Positions 1-12,498 of a stretch of 64,000 nucleotides of DNA are shown piece after piece. A model generated the notes under the pieces. That model was not told where the DNA came from, did no database searches, and was given only the letters and a program-made list of their open reading frames with translations. Location: the NCBI GenBank assembly GCA_028564925.1, contig CM053026.1, positions 600,026,498-600,090,497 on the forward strand, given 5' to 3'. A program made the translations under genes and the position numbers. Origin of the DNA: Lithobates sylvaticus. Its lineage: Eukaryota; Chordata; Amphibia; Anura; Ranidae. The stretch's first letter is position 1. Each line of letters starts with the position of its first letter.

Positions 1-129
1 TGTGACACCCAGTTGTTCTTATAAATGCCTGTGTAATAAAGATTCAGTTTAATGAGGTAGAAAACATAAAATATAAACTTCAACTTTAACTGTTGTTTTT
101 ATGCAAACCAAAACCTTCCGATGAGGGCT

Positions 130-1257
130 AGCTGGAACGCTGTCATCCATCAGTGCTCAGGTGTTTGGCTCTCTGGAGCGTTGGCGGTTCCTCCGGTCTC
201 GTTGAGGAGAAGGGGTAGCCCATATTGGTGAAGGGCGCGGTGTCGATGGGTGCCTCGGGGAAGGATGAGGATCTAGGAGGCCCAATTTAACCAGAATTTC
301 TCTACCTTCAGCTACTGTTGTTGCGGAGTATGTTGTTCAATTATGAGGTACTGAAATTTTAAATGGCAAACCCCATATATAGCGAATCCTCGCTGTTTGC
401 AGGACAGTGGTGATCTCCTTCATTCTTCTCCTTTTCTCAAGGGTAGCTGGGGAGACATCCGATAAATCTGGACAGTGATCCCGTCCAACTGGATACGAGG
501 GGTGTTGCGAGATGCACGGTGGATCTCCCTTTTTTACTAGGAAGTCACAATGTCCTTGGGAGGTTTTTTGGGTGGTGGTTTGGGCCAGAGGGCTCTGTGT
601 AGCCTTGTCACACAAGAATGAGGCCGCAGGTTGATCAGGGAGCAAGGAGCTGAACAGTCTCTTAATGGCGTCCGCCAGGTCAGTGACCGATTCAGGCACT
701 CCGCGGACCCTGATGTTGTTCCTCCTATTACGGTTATCAAGGTCTTCAAGGTGGTTTTGTAGCTGTATAACTGTGTCAGCAATTCGTCATGCTTTATTTC
801 AAACAAATCTGTTCTCCCACCTAATGAGGCGATCTCCTGTGTCAGAGTGCTCGTCGACTTATGTAGTTCAGCTTGAAATTTACGTGCCAGTTTATCATAC
901 ATTATGGACAAGATACGCTTTGGTGAGATGTGGCATGTACTCACTCTGTTCTGAGGATGCTGTGGGAGATCCTGCTGGATCCGGGATGTCCGGCACAACA
1001 GGCTTCAGTCAGGTGCCATCTTGGGTCATCGTGGTCTGTTCCCGTACCCGGAGCAAATAATCTGTAAGGGACCGCTGCACAGATTTTGGTTTGTTTTTCC
1101 TCGATGTAGGCATGCACCACGGGTCCTGCGGGGGAGCAGGATTTGTTAGCTGATGAATAGCTGTGTTAATGGCCCTGGGAGGGATAATGGGTCTCGATCA
1201 CCCACAGAGCTCCGGCTCTTAGCTTCTTGCCAGTTTCGCAACATGCATGCGCCCCCC
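130..1257 (-). mobile_element. 5' part of a decayed L1-like LINE
   Basis: On the minus strand this stretch runs from a G-rich 5' end near 1257, through a short leader, into a broken ORF1 that begins at 1113. The 3' end of ORF1 lies near 200, and no ORF2 follows inside the window. The G-run start resembles the 5' end of the full-length L1 at 34879, so this is a second, older and divergent copy. The exact 3' limit is not clear from sequence alone. Confidence 0.75.
200..1113 (-). pseudogene. L1 ORF1 (RNA-binding chaperone) remnant
   Basis: The reading frame starts MPTSRKNKPKSVQRSLTDYL at 1113 and meets a stop after about 34 codons. Later segments in other frames keep a coiled-coil-like stretch near 780-900 and the diagnostic ORF1 block EDLDNRNRRNNIRVRGVPES near 660-735. 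A C-terminal stretch near 340-420 (ATLEKRRRMKE, then IRYIWGLPFKI) parallels the same part of the ORF1 at 35.7-35.8 kb. ORF1p of L1 elements is a trimeric RNA chaperone that coats the element RNA. At least one stop and several frameshifts make this copy non-functional. The family call rests on the IRVRGVPES motif and is firm. Confidence 0.8.
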
Positions 1258-2390
1258 TTACCAGACCTTTTAAATATGGCTCCTCATGTCAAATACCTGC
1301 TTTCCACACCCACATATGTATAGCCATTCATAAGTTAGTTGATTATGGCTACTGTTATGTTTCGCACCTGTTTGTAGTCCATTTCTGGACCAAAACTTGC
1401 TTTTATTGTATCATACATCATCCAAATAAAATATTTGAACAAGAAAAAAATGCCTGAAAAACACCAGTAACCGATACACTTAGGTGTGAATGGAGCCTAA
1501 AGAAAAAAAGTTTCTGAAAGCTAATGCAAAAAACATGGGGTTGTCTCACTGAAATCAGTCTTTTTATGAAAAGAAAACAAACTGTAAACCTATTTATTTT
1601 CTGTGAACTCTATTTCAAAAAGCTTAGACATTTCATTTATATAACATTCTATGGATTTCTCACATAACTTATGTAATAATCTTGTTTTAGTTGTCCAGTA
1701 CTGGAGGCAATAGTTTGGTTTTAAAATCCGTAATTTTTCTTCATCAGAGTACACTGGGATCTATCCTTCCTCAGTAAGAAAGGTAATGCATATAAAGTAT
1801 TCTCAAATTGACAAAGTTAATCACTTTGTAAGGTCCAGTGCACAGTGTCCTGTACAGTCATTCACCCATTCATCATAGGTTCACCAAAATAGACATTTAG
1901 TTGTGGATGGAGATCAAAATAAACATTGACAGCAGTAAGTTTTCATTATACTGAAAGATCTAAGGTGTAGAGAGAACATTTTTTGCATTTAGTAAAATAT
2001 TACATACTTATACTCTTTTCTAAAAATACAATAAATGGAACATTTTTGGTCTGGAAGCATGATAGGAAAAGCACTTCTTGTTGATTGTTCAATTTGCATT
2101 TTACCCCACTGTATACAGTTTTCTTAATTAAATAATTTTTTGTAATTCTAAGTTTATTGAGAGCATTTTCAGAATACAAAATAGTAATACAACATTGGTA
2201 CACACGTATCAGCAAAGGCAGCAAAAAAAATAAATAAAATAAAATAAAACAATTAACAAAATAATGAATGGCACCAAAATGTAAAGGTGCACCAAAAATA
2301 TGTTTTTGGAATTCTGTTGCAGCTTTTCTTACGTGGAGATTCTGCCATTGGCAGCACTTTCATTTGCAGTCTGACAACACTAAAGCTGGC
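1258..2390. other. AT-rich stretch, no gene seen
   Basis: There is no convincing coding sequence, terminal repeat or tandem array here. The short open frames present lack family motifs and look like chance. Confidence 0.5.
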
Positions 2391-2676
2391 CATACATGGG
2401 TTCAGCAGGGACTTTGATCAGTGTGTGGCCACCTATGCTGGGCATAAGTAGAGCGTTTGATCAACCTCTGAAGAAGAGACATGTTGGAAAAGTTTCCTTG
2501 ATCAGTAGCTGCAGCCACTTCCAGAATACCTGCCGCTATCAGAATACAGTGTCCCAGTGGGAGGGATTCCTCCATTCACCTCATTTGTGTGGATAGAGGG
2601 ATCTGTTGTTTTTTTTATTTTTTTATGTTAGCCCACTGGCTGAATGAAAAAAAAATTAAGTGTATGACCAGTTTAA
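2391..2676. mobile_element. MITE with AAGCTGGCCATACA-type ends
   Basis: The left end reads TAAAGCTGGCCATACATGG and the right end reads TGTATGACCAGTTTAA, imperfect inverted repeats of each other. The interior has no coding capacity. It abuts the next TTAA-type element directly. Confidence 0.55.
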
Positions 2677-3507
2677 CCTCCCTAGTGGTATTCCCAAGTG
2701 TGACTCGAGGTGAATTTTCATTACCAAAAGCGGTAACCCCAAGCCACACCACGATTGTATTGTAGTATCCTGGTATAGGTTATTTACCTTGTCCCCAGGA
2801 TCCCGTTGTGTCCTCCCGCTGTGTCCTCCGCCGAATTTACCAGCTAATGTATTACTGTTCTGGGCTCTGTTCCCTTCGAGCGCCACAAGGCATGGGTGTG
2901 GAGCCCAGCAGGAAATTCAAAAAGTACAAAACACATAACATACATAATACACTGTAATCTGTATCAAATAATTTCACATCCCTCTTGTCCCTAGTGCTTT
3001 GTCCAGTGCCCTGCCTGCACTTTTATATATACTGTTCTTTCTGCCTGGAAACTTGAGAATACCCATGGCATCCAAAATGTGTCCCTTTACATCAAAAGTG
3101 GTTTTAGACCAGCTAGAAAAGAGCAATAGTAAAATAGAATCACTTGCATAATTGAGCGATCGTGATTCGTGGGGAAATTCATCATCAGATACTGCAAGTG
3201 ATGACAGTGACTATTCTGCGACTGAGCACATTTCAGTGTTTTTGAATTGATTACATTATTGAATACATTTTATTATTATTATATTATTTTTTTATAATTA
3301 TTTATAGTTATTTATTATATTATAATTTAGGATTTTGTCTTTCAAACTTTATCATAACCGGGATGTCTACTAGACTCTTGTTTGGACAGATTTAAGTGAG
3401 TTATTCCTAAGAATTACAAGCCTACAATATAAAACTCCAAATTTCCATGCAAAAAAATGTACTGCTTTGAGATTCAAAAATCTGGCATAATCATAACACC
3501 AGGGAGG
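2677..3507. mobile_element. piggyBac-like non-autonomous element (CCTCCCTGGCGG type)
   Basis: The element begins CCTCCCTAGTGGT directly after TTAA and ends ACACCAGGGAGG before TTTA, a slightly mutated target site. Near 3155-3250 a short frame encodes an acidic stretch (SSSDTASDDSDYSATEH) of the kind found at piggyBac transposase N-termini, so it is probably an internally deleted autonomous copy. The rest is AT-rich and non-coding. Confidence 0.6.
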
Positions 3508-3629
3508 TTTAGTTACTGCCTTGCAATTAGGAGCAGCATAGCCATCCCAACAGACAAATGAATGAGCTTGAACAGCAGGCTGACACTGCTAACAATTGAG
3601 AGGAAGTGGCCTGGCATTGTTGGCCTTAA

Positions 3630-4637
3630 CCACTTCAATACAGGGCTTTTAAACATCCTTCCTTACCAGAGCACTTTTTGCGATTCGGCACTGCGTCGTT
3701 TAACTAACAATTGCGCGGTCGTGCGACGTTACACCAAACAAAATTGACGTCCTTTTTTTCCCACAAATAGAGCTTTCTTTTGGTGGTATTTGATCGCCCC
3801 TGCGGTTTTTATTTTTTGCGCTATAAACAAAAGAAGAGCGACAATTTTGAAAAAAAACACAATATTTTTTACTTTTTGCTATAATAAATATCCCATTTTT
3901 TTTTTAAAAAACTATTTTTTTTCCTCAGTTTAGGCCGATACGTATTCTTCTACATATTTTTGGTAAAAAAAATCGCAATAAGCGTATATTGATCGGTTTG
4001 CGCAAAAGTTATAGCGTCTACAAAATAGGGGATAGATTTATTGAATTTTTTTTTTTTTTTTTTTTACTAGTAATGGCGGGGATCTGCGATTTTTTTTTCG
4101 TGACTGCGACATTGCGGCGGACACTTCGGACACTTTTGACACATTTTTGGAACCATTCACATTTACACAGCGATCGTTGCTATAAAATTGCAATGATTAC
4201 TGTGTAAATGTGACTGGCAGGGAAGGGGTTAACACTAGAGGGCGCTGGAGGGGTTAATGTGTGTCCCTAATAGGAGTGATTCTAACTGTAGGGGGAGGGG
4301 ACTTAGGGGAGGAGACCGATCATGTGATCCTCCGTACTGGGATCACATGATCGGTCTCCTCCCCGCTGACAGGACGTGGAGCTGTGTGTTTACACACACA
4401 GCTCCACGGTCCCGCCCGGTCCCGTTGTTTTAACGGGCAATCGCGGGTGCCCGGCGGACATCGCGGGCGCCGGGCACTCGCACCGGGTCCCGAGCGATGC
4501 CGCGGGCGCGCGCGCCGCCGGCGGCGCGCGCGCGCCCCCCAAGGCGGCCGGGAATCCGAGGACGGCATATGACGCCCACCCAGGATGGTAGATCCACCTT
4601 GTGGGCGTCATATGACTATGGCCTGGTATTGAAGCGG
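3630..4637. mobile_element. TTAA-flanked piggyBac-like element, CCACTT family, copy 1
   Basis: Perfect TTAA sites lie at 3626-3629 and 4638-4641. The ends CCACTTCAATACAGGGC and GCCTGGTATTGAAGCGG are inverted repeats. The interior has no open frame of note. It shares long AT-rich blocks (for example CAGTTTAGGCCGATAC near 3929) with copies at 23.7, 26.6 and 28.3 kb. The right third contains inverted repeats at 4318-4352 and 4377-4408 and a self-complementary CG-only tract near 4504-4537. Confidence 0.75.
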
Positions 4638-4641
4638 TTAA

Positions 4642-5000
4642 ACAGAAAGCGCTGTAGAGAAACTTTGCAACACCTAACAGTTTTGTTTAGGAACACTCTA
4701 TAAAGTAAGGCATGCAGCCAAACATAAGATCGAATTGTATTACGCTGTCAATAAGTTCACAATAAACTAAAGTGCTTAACCAGAGAAAAGAAAGCAATAT
4801 AATTACATAATCAGCAATCATATAAAAACAGCCAATAACAAATGTGAAGAAAATAATACAAATTCATAAACATTCACAAAAGAATTCATAGAAGTGTTCA
4901 CAAAAAATGAGTGGATACATATAACAATAAAGTGCTTTGTGTCAGAAAGTCCATATACCAAAAGGGGTAGTGTATCTTCAAGACACAATCCCCAATAAAT
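4642..5000. other. AT-rich spacer, nothing recognised
   Basis: No coding potential, terminal repeats or tandem arrays are visible. Confidence 0.4.
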
Positions 5001-5002
5001 TA

Positions 5003-5574
5003 CCGTATATACTCGAGTATAGGCCAACCCGTATATAAGCCAAGGCCCCTAATTTTACCACAAAAAACTGGGAAAACGTATTGACTCGAGTGTAAGCCTA
5101 GGGTTAGAAATGCGCAGCTACTGTAAGTGGAAAAGAGGGTCAACAATGCCCATTTGCAGCCTCACTGTGCCCATTTGCAGCCATAGGTCCCCTGAACTTC
5201 AAACTTGGTAGTTAAGGGTTCCTAGATGCCCCCTAGCTGCAGCCAAAATTTGGGGTCTCTGGACCCAAAGGGTCCTGAAATTACATTGCTGCAGATGGAC
5301 ACAGTTGACCGAATTTGGGGCCCTGTATCTCAGGCCACTTGGTGCTAGGAACCCATTTGGATATGTTGTAGTGTTGGTTCCACTGGGTTTGCACACCAAA
5401 TTTGGGGTTCCTAGCACCAAGTGGCCCCGAGATATGGGGCCCCAAAGTCGGGTCGGAAAATGTCACTCTGCTGCAGAAAAATGCTTGACTGGCTTATACT
5501 CAATAAGCCAAGGGGGGCACTTTCAGCACAAAAAAATGTGCTGAAAAACTCGGCTTCTACTCGAATATATACGG
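5003..5574. mobile_element. MITE with CCGTATATACTCGAGTATA ends
   Basis: TA dinucleotides flank ends CCGTATATACTCGAGTATA and TACTCGAATATATACGG. Motifs of the type GTATAAGC recur just inside both ends. The interior holds an inverted repeat, 5313-5352 against 5404-5446, around GGCCACTTGGTGCTAGGAAC. Superfamily is not assigned. Confidence 0.6.
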
Positions 5575-5576
5575 TA

Positions 5577-6845
5577 AGTGTTCATAAAAGATGCAAAAAG
5601 TCCCAGATAATAATAAAGTGCTATTTGCAAAAAAAGGTCCATGCACCCACAATGACAAACTGCTTACCAGATCCTCTGAAATCTAAAGAAGGAGGCCTGG
5701 CTGCGCTAAGGGTAAGAGATCCCACATGGGTGGATAAATAATAGCTCATCAACATAAATGTTACAGCAGGTTCCGGCAGTCTTAACATGCCTCAAACAGT
5801 CCGCCAGCCCACAACATGTAAAAGTAAAGAGACCCCCAATGGTATAGTACGTAATGCCAGTATTTATTTAAAAACTAAAATACACTATTTCCTTTTACAT
5901 GTTATGGGCTGGTGGACTGTTTCATTCTATTTTATTACACTTAATTTCTGAACTTAATTTGCTTTGGTTTCTAATGGGTTGTTACTGACATGTGGTGAAA
6001 ATGACATGTCAATAGCACCTTTAGAAATATATTTACCTAGAAAAATGGTGACATGAATACAAATTTTTTACCATCACAGCTTTTTTAATGTATTCTGATT
6101 ACACAAATTGTCATAAACAAAGATCCTGTCTCCTATCCCATAATACATTTTTGGCCAATAGATTATAAGCCTGGCCACAGTATTAATGTAGATTATTTCA
6201 ATACAGGACCTCCACAAATCTGTATAATGAAAATAATTTTACATATTTATTGTATTATGGGGGGACATTCAGGTATATGAGTTAGCTTGCATAAGGTAAA
6301 GCAGAACTAAACTATATCTGAGCACCACAAACTGAAAACGCTGTATAATGTATTTTTAATATGCAATGTAAATTCAGTCATCCATCCATGTTTCCATGAT
6401 TTTTTTTGTTGAGAAATAACTTTAAAAAACACCCAATATCATTTCTGGTCATGACATTTTGAGTAAGGGCAAATGTTTCATGTAGCATTTACTTCCTGGA
6501 ATCCATCTGCTCAGACATGCAGGCAGAAGGGTGTGCTTACCTCCCCTCCCTCAAATCAATGAAAGATACCACATACAGACTCATGGAAAGCATTAAATTG
6601 TTTTGGTCTAGGTCAGAAATCAATTGAAGAAATGTAAAAAAAAAACTTTAAAAACAAGCATATATAATATACTGTACCTACCCTGTTTACTAAGGCTGTT
6701 AGCATAAGGATTAAAAATAGTTAATGTTGATTGAGAGAGTTTAGTTCAGCTTTCATTTCAAATGCATTGGTCACAGTATCTTCTAGTAATTCATAAACCT
6801 AAACGATTGAGGGCATTGATTATTGTCCTATAATAAACCAGGCAG
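5577..6845. other. AT-rich stretch, nothing recognised
   Basis: No gene or clear repeat end could be supported. Confidence 0.4.
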
Positions 6846-6849
6846 TTAA

Positions 6850-7287
6850 AGGAGAAGTCCAGCCTGAGCTCGTTTGACTGAGCTTCTCCTATGGGTCACA
6901 GGAGTACAATTCGTTTTGTACTCCTGTGACCCGTTTTCATCAGAGAGCGGACCAAAATCTGCTCTCTGCTGCTGACGTCAAATGAATCAGTCCAGGCACA
7001 GCGTCATCGTGACAATGGGAGTCTGGATCTGCCAGGTGCATAGACTGACACCCGCTCAGCCTCTCAGGGAGCCGATGAGAGCCTGAGATGGCGGCTCCCT
7101 GCCCCTCCACAGCTCAGCGCTCCAGTGAGCGAGGAGGAGAAGAGCATTGACAGTCAGCAGCTCTCTGCTCGGGGAGCTGTGAGAACCGAGCAATCGGCGA
7201 TGTTCGATCGCTCGGTTCTCAGTGCAGATACTACATCCACCTAGGTAAGTATGATGGGGCAAACAACCTCAAACCCATGCTTCTCTT
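6850..7287. mobile_element. TTAA-flanked MITE with AGGAGAAG ends
   Basis: TTAA sites at 6846-6849 and 7288-7291 bracket imperfect ends AGGAGAAGTCCAG and CATGCTTCTCTT. Internal inverted pairs are visible, such as GGGTCACAGGAGTAC against GTACTCCTGTGACCC at 6894-6942, and CGAGCAATCG against CGATCGCTCG near 7190-7213. It is non-coding; piggyBac-like by target site only. Confidence 0.55.
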
Positions 7288-7291
7288 TTAA

Positions 7292-8076
7292 TTTAACTGT
7301 CTGGAACCAGTGCAGCATGGTAATAAGGAAACTAGGGTAAAGGACCACTATACCAGGTCACATCTAATGCACAGTCTGTTGCATTGTATTATATCTGGAG
7401 TCAGTATCCTTTGCTGTAGTTTTATGCTTTTGGTTATACCAAAATGCAGGATATCAGTATTTACTACTTTGGCAATAGTTGGCTAATGTCATGCATTTTC
7501 TTCTCTAAAACATGTAGTCTATTGGAATTACATTATTATTTGAGCCTCATTTCGAATGGCTATGGGCTATCTTGTAGACAATAAAAATCATTTGGAGCAC
7601 AAAGAAATATTCAGAAAAGCGAGTAGCTCCTGCTTGAAAGAAATGTGAAATTGGAAATTTGAAGATGTCAAAGGTTTCCCAGAAATATAGAGTCCAGTCA
7701 GGAAAAATTAATGACTACCAAGCGTGTTGTGTAGAATATGAAAGCTAGTGAAGTAATTTGACAGTAAAAGCTTTCAAAAGATCAACAGATGTAAAAAAAA
7801 AAAACATGAAACCAACTGGGAATAAAAAGTCCCCTTTTATTTTTGCTTTTTCAGAATTTTTATTTTACTTTTATCTAAATTATCAATTGTCAGGAGAGAT
7901 GCAGACAGCTCGCATATAGCTGAGAAAATTGCATTCTGAATAATGAGGCTGCATGACGTTACATAAGTAAATAGTGTGAAGAGCTTAATCTAGCAAGGTC
8001 TATGACAAGCACATGGATTACTTTTAAATGGTTCCTAAAAATGTATTACTCAGAATGCAAGCAGGGCTGGATTTCA
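7292..8076. other. AT-rich stretch, nothing recognised
   Basis: No supported gene or repeat boundary. Confidence 0.4.
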
Positions 8077-8213
8077 GTGGGGTTGATTTACTAAAACTGG
8101 AGAGTGTAAAATATGATGCAACGTGCATAGAAACAGCTTCCAGATTTTTTTTTGCCAAAGCTTAAATGAACAAGCTGAAGTTTGAAGCTGTTTGGCTACC
8201 ATGCACAGCTGCA
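8077..8213. mobile_element. Left part of a palindromic MITE (ACTAAAACTGGAGAGTG)
   Basis: It begins GATTTACTAAAACTGGAGAG and proceeds to the GCTGTTTGGCTACCATGCAC block. The matching right arm expected of this foldback family is missing, and the sequence runs into the tandem repeat that follows. Confidence 0.5.
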
Positions 8214-8216
8214 CCT

Positions 8217-8795
8217 CTACCCACATATCTCCCAGCGGTGGCTTATGGCCTCATTATTGCCAATCTGCAGTGGCACAGGATGGATTGTGATGCTGGTAGC
8301 TGCAACTGAGGCCCTCATTGCAGAGACACAGACTGAACTGTGAGGCTTGTAGCTGGAGGTGAGGCGCTCCCTGAAGAGAAACAGACTGGACTGTGACACT
8401 GGTAGCTGGAGGTAATACACACACACTGCACAGATACAGCCTGGACTGTGAGGCTGGTAGCTGGAGGTGAGGCCCTCACTGCACAGACATAGACTGGACT
8501 ATGAGACTGGTAGCTGGAGGTTAGGCCCTCACTGCAGAGACTCAGACTGGACTGTGAGGCTGATAGATGGCGGTGAGGCCCTCAATGCAGACACAGGCTG
8601 GACTGTGAGGCTTGTAGCTGGAGGCGAGGCCCTCACTGCAGAGACACAGACTGGACTATGAGGCTGGTAGTTGGAGGTGAGGCCCTCACTGCAAAGACAC
8701 AGGCTGGACTGTGAGGCTGATAACTGGAGGTGATGCACACACTGCAGAAACACAGGCTGGACTGTGAGGCTGGTAGTTGGAGGTGAGGCCCTCAC
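8217..8795. repeat. 53-bp minisatellite, about 10 units
   Basis: A unit of about 53 bp built around GGTGAGGCCCTCACTGCAG and GACTGGACTGTGAGGCTGG repeats with point differences and small indels. Open frames over it are products of repetition, not genes. Confidence 0.85.
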
Positions 8796-9113
8796 AATTG
8801 GTTTGCGTGGAAGTTACAGCGTCTACAAACTATGGTATATTTACTGGAATTTACACAACTATAGATGATATATTGTAATGGGAATGATCAGTAACTTATA
8901 GTGGGACTGCGATAGAGTGACGGGCAATCTGGCACTAAAAGACACTGGCCAGGAGGGACACTAACTGAATAACTGACACTGACGTCGCTAGTGACACTAA
9001 TACAGTGATCAGATATAATTGTGTATCGATACCCCCGAAGTTTGTTCAGTCCGTTACTCTGCCTCTCAACCCTAATAATAGCCTCAACCCCCCTCTGGCA
9101 CACCTGGCAGTAG

Positions 9114-10476
9114 TGTAAGTGCAATGACCAATGAGAAACACATGTTATAATGAAACACAGAAATTGTCTTTACTACAATATTTCTGTGGAAGAATAGCAA
9201 ACAGTAACAGTATATAGTCAAGTAATCAACTATAGATCAATAACTGAGGTTTAAGAGCTATAGAGCTCTCAATCCTATATCCAAGCTGCTTCAGGTGAGA
9301 CAGGAAGCCTAATGATATCACGGGTGCCTGTCTCGGCTCGCCTCCGCACACGATCAACACTGAAGAAATGGCTGCACTCCAACATCCATCAAAATTCTTA
9401 TTTAATGAACGAACATGCCAAGTGTTACAGACAGTTCAAATGGTAAACGTGTTTCACACACTAACAGGTGCACTTAATAAGCGCACCTGTTAGTATGTGA
9501 AACACGTCTACCATTTGAACTGTCTGTAATACTTGGGATGTTCGTTCATGTATATGCAGAGCCCTGAATATGTGTGTGTGGAGCCGTATGGCCCCAACAG
9601 CTTCAGTCCTTTTTTGAAGAAAAGGTAAGCTTCTGTTTTCAGCTAGCCACTTTCGTTGGTGCACTTTAACTCCTAGTTAGCAGGGAAAACAATATAACTG
9701 GCCCAGATTATCAAGTGAAACAGATAATGGTTTGTTCGACAAGGTGAGAGGACAATGATGTCTGTATACAATGTCCCAGAAATGGATAGCTTTATCCTTT
9801 ATCCCTGTAGTATTACAAGTGTCCGCAAGATGGCTACCAGCAACGATTTCTGTATACAGTGTTAAAATAACTCTTTCTGTAGTGTAGTTTTTCTGTTCCC
9901 TGCAAATGGGCAGAAATGTCCTCTCACCAAATCCTGCGATCAGGGCCCAAGCAAACGTCCTGGAACAGGGAAGGCTTTCATGGCAACCCGACCGGTCCCC
10001 CCACACTGGAACAGTTAACCGTTGGTGGAGATGCGCCTCAATATTCACCTGGGACATCCCAACTCGCAATGGAGGCCTAAATCGCGCAGGGAGATCATCT
10101 GAGAAACAGCACTTCTCCCTCAGGTCTGGTCTTTTCACTCACTCATGGCTGACTGAACTTTACCTCAGGACACAAAATGGAGTATTTTACCTTCCTATCA
10201 ACAAAGCCTGCTGGGATTTGTATTTCTCCCTGTATACCAGTCTAGGGGGCCGTTTATGTGGGAACTGCATGTCCCAGAATCCATTGCTGCTCTCCCTACA
10301 GTTCAGTACAATCTCTTCCATTGGCTGTTGTAACTGTGTCTTTAATTGGTTTTCCTATCCCGGCCAATAGGGGCACAAGAAAGGCTACTGAATGCACAGC
10401 TCTGTGTGTGTCAGCTCACATTACATTAACTCAGTCACGAAAGCAGGAATAAGGGGGGGTAAAAATCCCCCTTACA
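9114..10476 (-). mobile_element. Possible LTR-type fossil
   Basis: The segment starts TGTAAG and ends CTTACA inside the preceding DNA transposon. It could be a solo LTR-like unit on the minus strand. No matching target duplication was found, so family and limits are uncertain. It is itself interrupted by a palindromic repeat at 9322-9670. Confidence 0.3.
9402..9552. repeat. Long hairpin-forming inverted repeat
   Basis: GAACGAACATGCCAAGTG... on the left pairs with its complement ending GATGTTCGTTC on the right. The arms are about 70 nt with few mismatches and a very short spacer near 9475-9480. Confidence 0.8.
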
Positions 10477-10876
10477 ACTGCTAGCAGGCAGCTCTTCCTA
10501 ACTCAAGCTGGAAAGCCTGTGTACATCGTTCCGGCCAGCTTGGCCGGATGGCGGGTCATAGAGTGAGGCGCCCACTACACAACTGTACAATTGACACTGG
10601 CTGGGAAGGGGTTTACATCAATGGGCAGTCAAGGGGTTAACTGTGTAACTAACAAGTGTAATGTGTTTAATGTGTGCTGCTTTTACTCACAGATCTGGCT
10701 GTTTTTTTCACCTTGCTTTTTAAGGAGAAGAAACAGCCAGTTTGCTGTTCTGTGTTTGTAAACACAGAACTTTGTGCTGTGACTGGACACATCCAATCTA
10801 TAGGTTTCAGCCGTACCTGCACCTGCTGACAGCTTGCAGTTTATTTACTGTGAGCAGGTCTGCAAGTGGTTAAAAC

Positions 10877-11488
10877 AAAGCCCTCCAGTGGTGTGATGTC
10901 ATTACATCTTCACCCGTTCTTCCTTTCAGGTTTGCAGGCTCCAGGCCATTTGAAAGGCTGAGCCGCAATGATGTCACTCCATATTACTACTGTTTTAAAG
11001 TGTATGCAGCATTAGCACAAAGCTGTACAAAGATCATGCCACCAGCATCTATTTAACTCACTAAATTTCTCTACATCTCTATTGTCGTACATTTTCTGCT
11101 TGTGTTCTATACGTGCCAAAGGTTGACATATAATAAGCTGCTCAATGACATCTGACTCAAGGTCTGCATTTGAATGGGGACTATTTAACATCGAATTTAT
11201 GAGTCCCTTGTCTGCTTGTTAAGCAATTTCTCCAAATGCTATAATTTATTGATTTCTGATAAACCTTGTCAGGCCTATGTTTGTCTACTGTCCTTTTACT
11301 ATGGAAACAACAAGAAAGAGTTCATCAGTTCACACCAATAATCAAGCCTGTAAGTCTAAAAGAAGTCATTTATATCATATTTGTCAGATCAGATGGATGT
11401 AGAAGAAGAGCAACCTTTATCAATGAAGCATGTGTTTATGCGTTTGAACAGTGTGTTGGCTGCTTCCACAGTATATTTACTCTGTGCA

Positions 11489-11490
<2 letters not shown>
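10877..11490. other. No gene seen
   Basis: Single-copy-looking AT-rich DNA without coding or terminal-repeat signals. Confidence 0.4.

Positions 11491-11491
<1 letters not shown>

Positions 11492-11550
<59 letters not shown>
11492..11550. repeat. (AT)n microsatellite
   Basis: An uninterrupted alternating AT run of nearly 60 bp. Confidence 0.95.
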
Positions 11551-11554
<4 letters not shown>

Positions 11555-12498
11555 CCTCCCAAGCAATTTTGGAAATTTCTCTTTAGCTGTAAACTGCTCT
11601 TATGAAAGAATTCCTAGGCAGACCTTTTAAAATATATCTTTACATTCTGTATATTTTGGTTTATCAATAACAAATATAGAGAGGAACTCATGACTTAAAA
11701 ATAAAAAAATAAAATAATAGATTTTATTCTACACTTTAATCTTAAAAATATTTCTAATAAAAGCTAATTCCCAAAGGCCAGAAATAATGTATGTATGTTC
11801 ATTAATAATTGCTTAGTGATATTATATACTTAACAACCGCATAAAGAACTCCATGCGTGAGCAGTGCACTCATGTTGCGTATAAATCAGTGATCATGTGC
11901 AGCTCAGTAACATACATGCAAAAAGTCCACAAACATTGATGCAAACTCTTGTCAAAGATGCAATTGTATGAATATGGGCAACCATCAATATGTATGCTGT
12001 TGTGTTACAATGCAGTACATCCAATTAAATTAATATTATTGGAAATAACCAGACTGGGTATGTTGACAGACAGATACAAATATTGATATATACAGAAATT
12101 AGAACAGTGATTCAGGACTCCACAACGATAATAACTCCAATTATACAGTGCTAAGTTTATTCAGTAAAAAAAACTTAGATATAAACCATATAAAAAAAGG
12201 AAGAACATCCCTTTTCCTCATAAAACAAGACAACATTGTCCAAAGCCTTTCTGTACCCTAATCGCCTATTTTTTTCTGGCTGCCAGAAATACTTAGGAAC
12301 TGTTTCTGGAAATAATTGCCATACCTATATTAGACTGCTGCATATGTGTTCATGCTAAAATGGTCATGCAGTTCCACTTAAAAAAAAAAAAGGATTGATC
12401 CAAAACAAATTCTTTCTCAAAGCAAAGTAATGGACATGTCCAATATGCTATCCACATGCAGATACTGTAGATGTTGAACAGAAATAGTATATGACCTA
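11551..12498. other. No gene seen
   Basis: AT-rich DNA without coding or terminal-repeat signals. Confidence 0.4.

Larger units (their letters stand above)
8803..10869. mobile_element. TTAA-type CCACTT element with a large insertion
   Basis: The blocks TTACAGCGTCTACAAA (8815) and TGGGACTGCGATA belong to the family at 3630. The family's right end, GCAAGTGG before TTAA at 10870-10873, lies almost 2 kb further on. The intervening 1.4-1.5 kb is foreign. The left end is not visible and was probably lost at the tandem repeat. Confidence 0.5.
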
